The notes under the pieces: generated by a model
Told to the model about the DNA's origin: nothing
What the model saw: the letters and a program-made list of their open reading frames with translations, nothing else
Database searches by the model: none
Shown: piece after piece, positions 56,929 to 64,000 of the stretch
Layout of the letters: the number at the start of each line of letters is the position of its first letter
Position numbering within the stretch: position 1 is the first letter of the stretch
Assembly (NCBI GenBank): GCA_963783105.1
Contig: CAWAMI010000007.1
Location: 310,001-374,000, forward strand
Length of the DNA: 64,000 nt
DNA from: JAVEDQ01 sp963783105
GTDB lineage: Bacteria; Actinomycetota; Actinomycetes; Frankiales; Frankiaceae
Reading direction: 5' to 3'
Translations under genes and position numbers: made by a program

Positions 56929-57842
56929 CTCATCGCTTGTCGAGGAAGCGCACGCGCGACGGTCGCGCTGATGAGGTCCGGGTCGTTGCGCACGTCGTCG
57001 GCGGGAAAGCGCAGCACCGTCCAGCCGGCGAGCTCGAGTTCGTTCTGCCGCAGCCGGTCCCCGCGAAAGGCGTTTCGCCCGGAGTGCCACTCGAAGCCGT
57101 CGATCTCGACGATCAGCCAGTAGTCGGGCCACGCGAAGTCGACCCGGCCGAGGAACCGGCCGTCCACGACAACCTCGTACTGCGTGAAAGGTGCCGGTAG
57201 CCCGGTCTCGCTGAAGATCAGGCGAGCGACCGACTCCGTTGGACTGCCGGAGTCGGGGTCCACCATGCTGACGACGCGCAGTGCGTGTGGGTGACGAGGC
57301 ATGGAACTGCGTGACCGCAGCTCGGCATTCAGCTCTGCCACGGTCAGATGCCGCAGCCGCAGCCCGGAGTCGATCGCGACGAGTGCGTCCGCGGCGGGCT
57401 CATCGGCCGCCAGGTCGACTGCTGTGCGAAGGGGAGTGGTGACGGGCAGAACCCCGACGACCGTTACCTCATGCCTGCTCAGAGCTCGGCGGAGCACTCG
57501 GTTGCCGTGAGCACGGACCGAACCGTGGGTTCGGGGAACCGTTACGGTCGCCCGCATCGACTCGTCGAGCAGGTCCCACCCCAAGGCGGCCGCTGCGCTC
57601 AGATGACTGGCCGCGGCCATCGGGCCTCCGAGCAGTGTCGCCCGCAAGAGGCGATCCTCCGGCTGCTCGCAGTGGTTGATATCCCGGTACAGCCCGCGTG
57701 CCCATGGGACCCATTGCCCCGAGCGCAGAAGCCGGGCCACATCGGACTCCGAGTATCCGGCTGAGAGGGCCTGTCGTCGGGAGAACAAACCGTAGGCCAC
57801 TGCCTCTTCGGGCACCACTGCGGCCGCCTCCACGAAGGGCAC
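56922..57842 (-). CDS. AbiEi-like N-terminus with C-terminal DUF559 endonuclease-like domain
   Basis: A 306-residue protein. Residues 15-60 (VAYGLFSRRQALSAGYSESDVARLLRSGQWVPWARGLYRD) match the winged-helix N-terminus of type-IV antitoxin AbiEi-like proteins. The middle (DLLDESMRATVTVPRTHGSVRAHGNRVLRRAL) is typical of the same group. The C-terminal 110 residues are a Vsr/PDDEXK-like DUF559 domain: QYEVVVDGRFLGRVDFAWPDYWLIVEIDGFEWH, where Asp and Glu-x-Asp are the expected metal ligands, then LRQNELELAGWTVLRFPADDV. It is a widespread actinobacterial orphan protein; whether it is a nuclease is not shown. GTG 57842 is the first start. Confidence 0.85.
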   Translation of the reverse strand: MPFVEAAAVVPEEAVAYGLFSRRQALSAGYSESDVARLLRSGQWVPWARGLYRDINHCEQPEDRLLRATLLGGPMAAASHLSAAAALGWDLLDESMRATVTVPRTHGSVRAHGNRVLRRALSRHEVTVVGVLPVTTPLRTAVDLAADEPAADALVAIDSGLRLRHLTVAELNAELRSRSSMPRHPHALRVVSMVDPDSGSPTESVARLIFSETGLPAPFTQYEVVVDGRFLGRVDFAWPDYWLIVEIDGFEWHSGRNAFRGDRLRQNELELAGWTVLRFPADDVRNDPDLISATVARALPRQAMRS

Positions 57843-57876
57843 GGTCGCCGAGGTGGCCCCCGTTCCGCATGGTGTG

Positions 57877-58569
57877 TCAGCGGGCTGTGGACACCTGGCT
57901 TTCGTCCCCAGCGGGGCCGCGGAGGTTGCGCAGGTCGGCCAGCAGGTCCAGCAGGGAGTCGAGGGTGCTGCGGAGCAGCCGGTACCGCGAGAGCGCGACC
58001 ATCCGCACGACCAGCGGCACGGACCGGTCGATGAGCAGGAGGGTGCGCTCGGCGCCGGGGGTCGGGTCGTGCACCCAGAACAGCACGATGCCCATCGAGT
58101 ACAGCCACAGCAGGTCGGGCAGCTCCGCGGCCAGCCGCGGCGGCGCCTTCTCCGTCGAGCCGTCGAGCACCCGCCGGTAGAGGTCCTTGGCCGCCTCGCG
58201 CACGGGGTGCGACTCGACGCTGAACGGCGACATCGGGCTGGTCGGGTCGGCGGCGACCCGGAAGATCGATCCGGCCACCCGCCGGTAGGGCTCCATCGCC
58301 GTCACCTCGGCGCGGAGCACGCCGCGCAGCCGCTCCTCGAACCCGGTCTCGGCGGCGAGCACCTTCTCCGCCGCCTCGAGCTGCTGGGCCTGCGAGCGGG
58401 CGTAGAAGGCCTGGATCAGCGCTTCCTTGCCCTCGAAGTAGTAGTAGGCGTTGCCGACGGACACCCCGGCGCGTTCCGCGACGGCGCGCATGGTGGTCCG
58501 CTCGTAGCCGCGCTCGCGGAACAGCTCGAGGGCCGTGTCGACGAGGCGCTGCCGGGTCTGGTCGCTCAC
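57877..58569 (-). CDS. TetR family transcriptional regulator
   Basis: A 230-residue repressor. The N-terminal DNA-binding domain is QRLVDTALELFRERGYERTTMRAVAERAGVSVGNAYYYFEGKEALIQAFY, close to consensus; the C-terminal ligand domain is helical. GTG 58569 overlaps the TGA of the upstream membrane-protein gene (GTGA), so both come from one transcript. A perfect 14-base palindrome at 59340-59353, upstream of the pair and between it and ppdK, is the natural operator candidate. Ligand unknown. Confidence 0.93.
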   Translation of the reverse strand: MSDQTRQRLVDTALELFRERGYERTTMRAVAERAGVSVGNAYYYFEGKEALIQAFYARSQAQQLEAAEKVLAAETGFEERLRGVLRAEVTAMEPYRRVAGSIFRVAADPTSPMSPFSVESHPVREAAKDLYRRVLDGSTEKAPPRLAAELPDLLWLYSMGIVLFWVHDPTPGAERTLLLIDRSVPLVVRMVALSRYRLLRSTLDSLLDLLADLRNLRGPAGDESQVSTAR

Positions 58570-59294
58570 CGGAAGGGCGGGGCCCACGGGTCGAGCGGCG
58601 GGGCCCACGGGTCGAGCGGCGGGGCCCACGGCCCGATCGGCCCGCGCGGAGGGGGACTCGCGGCGAAGGCGGGCACGGGCTGCGCCGGAACGGGCGGCAT
58701 GAGCGGCGCGGGCGGCATGAGCGGCGCGGGCGGCATGTGCTGCGCTGGAGTCATGTGCTGCGCGGGCGGCAGGTGACCCGCGGGGAGCATGGTCGATACG
58801 GGCGGCGCCTGTGGCCGCGTTGCCGCCGCGAACACCGGAGTCGGTCGGACGGGCCTCGGTGCCGGGAGGACCGGGGGCGGGGACATTCGCACGGGCGCGG
58901 GCGGCACTGCCGCCGGGCCGACGCCCGTCCGCACGGGCCCCAGCGGCAGATCCCGCCGCAGTCGGCGCCGCCGCGCCAGCGCGAACGCCGCGAGCGCCCC
59001 GAGGTGCACCGCGCCGAGCAGGATCAGCAGCCCGGCCAGCGCGTCGAGCACCGCGGTGACCTCTCCCGCCGAGACCGCCGCGGCATCCGGCGCCAGCGCC
59101 GCCGCCAGTCCCAACCCCACGAGCAGGTGCCCGGCCGTGACGAGGCGGTGCACCGCGGCGACCAACATCTCGTCCGCGTCCAGCGTCTCGAGCAGCGGCA
59201 ATGCGCTGTGCCGGTACATCGTCCACACCGCGCCGAGTACCAGCGGGACGGCCATGGAGAGGTAGATCAGGTCGGTCGCTGCGAGTCGGCCCAC
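58566..59294 (-). CDS. Membrane protein with Pro-rich repeat tail, in operon with tetR
   Basis: A 242-residue protein starting at GTG 59294 behind AAGGAGG. Residues 8-120 contain about three hydrophobic helices (LIYLSMAVPLVLGAVW, GHLLVGLGLAAALA, ALAGLLILLGAVHLGALAAFA). The rest is a Pro/Ala-rich cytoplasmic or external tail with short repeats (PPAQHM, PPAPLM, DPWAPPL, each two or three times). Such tails are expandable by slippage of repeated DNA. The function is not known; co-transcription with TetR suggests it is the main target of that regulator. Confidence 0.72.
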   Translation of the reverse strand: MGRLAATDLIYLSMAVPLVLGAVWTMYRHSALPLLETLDADEMLVAAVHRLVTAGHLLVGLGLAAALAPDAAAVSAGEVTAVLDALAGLLILLGAVHLGALAAFALARRRRLRRDLPLGPVRTGVGPAAVPPAPVRMSPPPVLPAPRPVRPTPVFAAATRPQAPPVSTMLPAGHLPPAQHMTPAQHMPPAPLMPPAPLMPPVPAQPVPAFAASPPPRGPIGPWAPPLDPWAPPLDPWAPPFR

Positions 59295-59339
59295 GGCGAA
59301 CCTCCTTGAAGGTGGTGAACCGGACCGTACGCCCCCGAC

Positions 59340-59353
59340 TTGAACATGTTCAA
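59340..59353. promoter_or_regulatory. Perfect palindrome TTGAACATGTTCAA, probable TetR operator
   Basis: A perfect 14-base palindrome in the 149-base space between the divergent membrane-protein/tetR operon (start 59294) and ppdK (start 59444). It is 46 bases from the first and 90 bases from the second start. Length, symmetry and place fit a TetR-family operator, most simply for the TetR encoded at 57877-58569; ppdK might be controlled by the same site. Confidence 0.75.
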
Positions 59354-59443
59354 CAGGCTGGCTGCCGCATTAAGGAAACGCGAGATCGGTAGCCTGAACG
59401 CACCCCGTTCGGGGTGGGATCGCTGTGCCGAGGAGTTCTCACG

Positions 59444-62188
<2,745 letters not shown>

Positions 62189-62238
62189 CGGCGGGGGCGC
62201 GCCGGGACCCGGGGTACCGACCCCCGGGCCATCGGCAG

Positions 62239-62982
62239 ATGCGTGAGCCGTCGGACCCGACAGTGCCTGTCCGGGTTTCGCCCGTCCGGGTCTCGCGACG
62301 TCCGTCCGGCCGGCTCCGGCGCACGCACCGGCATCGATATCGACACCGTCCGGCCGGGCCGCTCCGCTGGGTCCTGCGGGCCCTCGCGCTGGTCGTGCTG
62401 GTCGTGGTGCTCGTGGTCGGGACGACGGCCTTCCGGGTCTGGCACGCGGGGCGGACGGACAACCGGCCGCGTTCCGACGTCATCGTCGTGCTGGGGTCGG
62501 CGCAGTACAACGGCCGGCCCTCGGCGATCCTCGCCGCCCGGCTGGATCACGCGGCGAGGCTGTACCGCGCCGGGGTGGCGCCGCGGATCATCACCGTCGG
62601 CGGCCGGGCGGCCGGCGACCGGTACAGCGAGGCGGGCGCCGGCCAGAGCTACCTGACGAAGTACGGCATCCCCGGCTCCTCGATCCTCCCGGTGCAGAAG
62701 GGCACGGACACGCTGAACTCGCTGACCGCGGTCGCCGAGGTGATGAACGGGCGGGGCTGGCGCTCCGCCGTGCTGGTGACCGACCCCTGGCACGAGTTGC
62801 GCGCGCGCCAGATGCTCCGCGACGTCGGCATCAAGACCGTGTCCTCGCCGACGCACAGCGGTCCGTCGGTGCAGGATCGGACGACGCAGATCCGCTACAT
62901 CGCCCGCGAGACGGCGGCCTACCTCTTCTACCGCGTCTTCGGCGACGCCGAGCCCCCCGCGAACGCGCCGGGAGCGGTGTGA
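62239..62982 (+). CDS. YdcF/SanA-like membrane protein (DUF218)
   Basis: A 247-residue protein: a basic N-terminus (residues 1-45, many Arg and His), one membrane helix (LRALALVVLVVVLVVGTTAF, about 46-65) and an external or cytoplasmic DUF218 domain with DVIVVLGSAQYNGRPSAILAARLDHAARLY, IITVGGRAAGDRYSEA, STDTLNSL-type GTDTLNSLTAV and VLVTDPWHELRARQMLRDVGI. The family is linked to envelope integrity (SanA in enterobacteria). ATG 62239 is supported by signal spacing. The TGA overlaps the dgt GTG start. Confidence 0.88.
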   Translation: MREPSDPTVPVRVSPVRVSRRPSGRLRRTHRHRYRHRPAGPLRWVLRALALVVLVVVLVVGTTAFRVWHAGRTDNRPRSDVIVVLGSAQYNGRPSAILAARLDHAARLYRAGVAPRIITVGGRAAGDRYSEAGAGQSYLTKYGIPGSSILPVQKGTDTLNSLTAVAEVMNGRGWRSAVLVTDPWHELRARQMLRDVGIKTVSSPTHSGPSVQDRTTQIRYIARETAAYLFYRVFGDAEPPANAPGAV

Positions 62983-64000
62983 CGAGGCCCCCCGACATCC
63001 GCGAGACCGGCTACTCGGCCGCCGACGTCAGCCGTCGCGTGCCGGAGCCGCCCAAGGCCATCGAGGCTCCCGCGCAGCCCCTTCGAGCGGGATCGCGCCC
63101 GCGTCCTGCACTCGAGCGCGCTGCGCCGTCTCGCCGCGAAGACGCAGGTGGTCGGCGTCGGGGTCGACGACTTCCCGCGCACCCGCCTCACCCACACGCT
63201 CGAGGTGGCGCAGGTCGGCCGGGAGATCGGCGCGGGTCTCGGCGCCGACCCGGATCTGGTCGACGCCGCCGGGCTCGCGCACGACCTCGGCCACCCTCCC
63301 TTCGGTCACAACGGCGAGCAGGCGCTGGACGCGGCGGCCGGGCCGTGCGGCGGGTTCGAGGGCAACGCGCAGAGCTTCCGCGAGCTGGTCCGGCTGGAGA
63401 GCAAGGTCCCGGGCGCGGGCCTGAACCTCACCCGCGCGGGGCTCGACGCGGTGAGCAAGTACCCGTGGCCGCACCAGGACGGGCCGGACCCGACCTCGGC
63501 CAAGTACGGCGTCTATCCGGACGACCTCGAGGTCTTCGCGTGGATGCGGGAGGGGGCGCCGCGGGGTCGCCGGTGCCTCGAGGCGCAGATCATGGACTGG
63601 TCGGACGACGTCGCGTACTCGGTGCACGACCTCGAGGACGGCATCCACGCGGGCTTCGTCGACCTCGCCGTGCTCGACGCCCCGGACGAGGCCGACGCGC
63701 TGGTCGAGCTCGCCGGCCGCCTCTACGGCGGCGGCTCGCCGGACGCGCTCGACCGGCTCCGGGCGCAGCCGTGGTGGGTGCGGGGAAGCGTCGCGGACAG
63801 CCCCCAGGCCCTGATCGCGGTCAAGGCGATGACCAGCGAGCTGACCGCCCGCTTCTCGATGGCGGCGCTGGCGGCGACCCGCGAGCGGTACGGCGACGGG
63901 CCGCTGCGCCGCTACGAGGCCGACCTCGTGGTCCCGCAGGCGGTGCGGGACGAATGTGCCCTGCTCAAGGCGGTCACGGCGCGGTGGGTGATGGCGCGCC
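62979..64000 (+). pseudogene. dgt: Deoxyguanosinetriphosphate triphosphohydrolase, frameshifted and cut by the window end
   Basis: Dgt hydrolyses dGTP to deoxyguanosine and triphosphate. The N-terminal frame from GTG 62979 (four-base overlap with the previous stop) reads VTRPPDIRETGYSAADVSRRVPEPPKA; the rest, from RSPFERDRARVLHSSALRRL, lies in another frame. A one-base gain in 63055-63081, most simply the CCCC run at 63078-63081, explains the break. The HD-domain motifs are intact: FPRTRLTHTLEVAQV, LAHDLGHPPFGHNGE and QIMDWSDDVAYSVHD. The frame stays open to base 64000, so the 3' end is outside. dnaG usually follows in actinobacteria. Confidence 0.88.

Overview
The window is a stretch of chromosome from a very GC-rich actinobacterium. 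The clade markers are an Lsr2-type nucleoid protein, an ergothioneine operon (egtABCD), CIRCE-controlled hrcA followed by a DnaJ2-type dnaJ, adjoining comEA/comEC/holA, an Actinobacteria-style cytidine-deaminase-like gene next to era, many GTG starts and 4-bp GTGA gene overlaps. The gene order around leuS-comEA-comEC-holA-rpsT-lepA-hemW-hrcA-dnaJ-rsmE-phoH-ybeY-era-recO-uppS-glyS-ppdK-dgt is that of Pseudonocardiales and relatives. The order-level placement is inference from gene order, not from a tree.

Layout. 1-5.1 kb: two unrecognised small genes facing the leftward egtA-egtB-egtC-egtD operon; egtE is not seen and egtA carries a frameshift. 5.3-9.1 kb: a frameshifted small lipoprotein and a secreted penicillin-acylase-family lipoprotein. 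9.2-12.2 kb: an accessory patch with a decayed gene, a PIN-toxin/antitoxin pair, a truncated ArsR and a small Cys-containing gene, punctuated by a 24-bp hairpin-forming direct repeat. 12.3-18.2 kb: DHH phosphoesterase, flavodoxin-like protein, FAD monooxygenase, quinone-oxidoreductase-like dehydrogenase, exonuclease III, a 23-bp tandem repeat array and a GNAT acetyltransferase. 18.2-31.5 kb: leuS behind a leaderless leader peptide and terminator, a DUF2795 protein, comEA, a phosphodiesterase-like protein, a VanY-like peptidase, RtcB, and one open frame that holds both ComEC and HolA, then rpsT facing back. 31.7-37.6 kb: lepA, lsr2 and its terminator, a formate/nitrite transporter, a SRPBCC protein and an NlpC/P60 peptidase. 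37.7-44.6 kb: hemW, a lipoprotein, an MFS exporter, a metallo-beta-lactamase-fold protein and a fused SecDF. 44.7-57 kb: the heat-shock/RNA-processing/cell-envelope block hrcA-dnaJ-rsmE, phoH-ybeY-cnnM-cdd-era-recO-uppS, then glyS. 57-64 kb: an AbiEi/DUF559-type protein, a TetR regulator with its membrane-protein partner and a palindromic operator, ppdK, a YdcF-like protein and the 5' part of dgt, which again contains a frameshift.

Three genes with otherwise good coding sequence (egtA, the 5.3-kb lipoprotein, dgt) need a one-base correction to read through. Two of the three indels lie at or next to runs of four identical bases, so sequence error is at least as likely as real inactivation. The most unusual biology is the repeat-punctuated accessory patch at 9.2-12.2 kb, the leaderless-leader/terminator arrangement ahead of leuS, the in-frame comEC-holA reading frame, and the several long perfect hairpins between genes.
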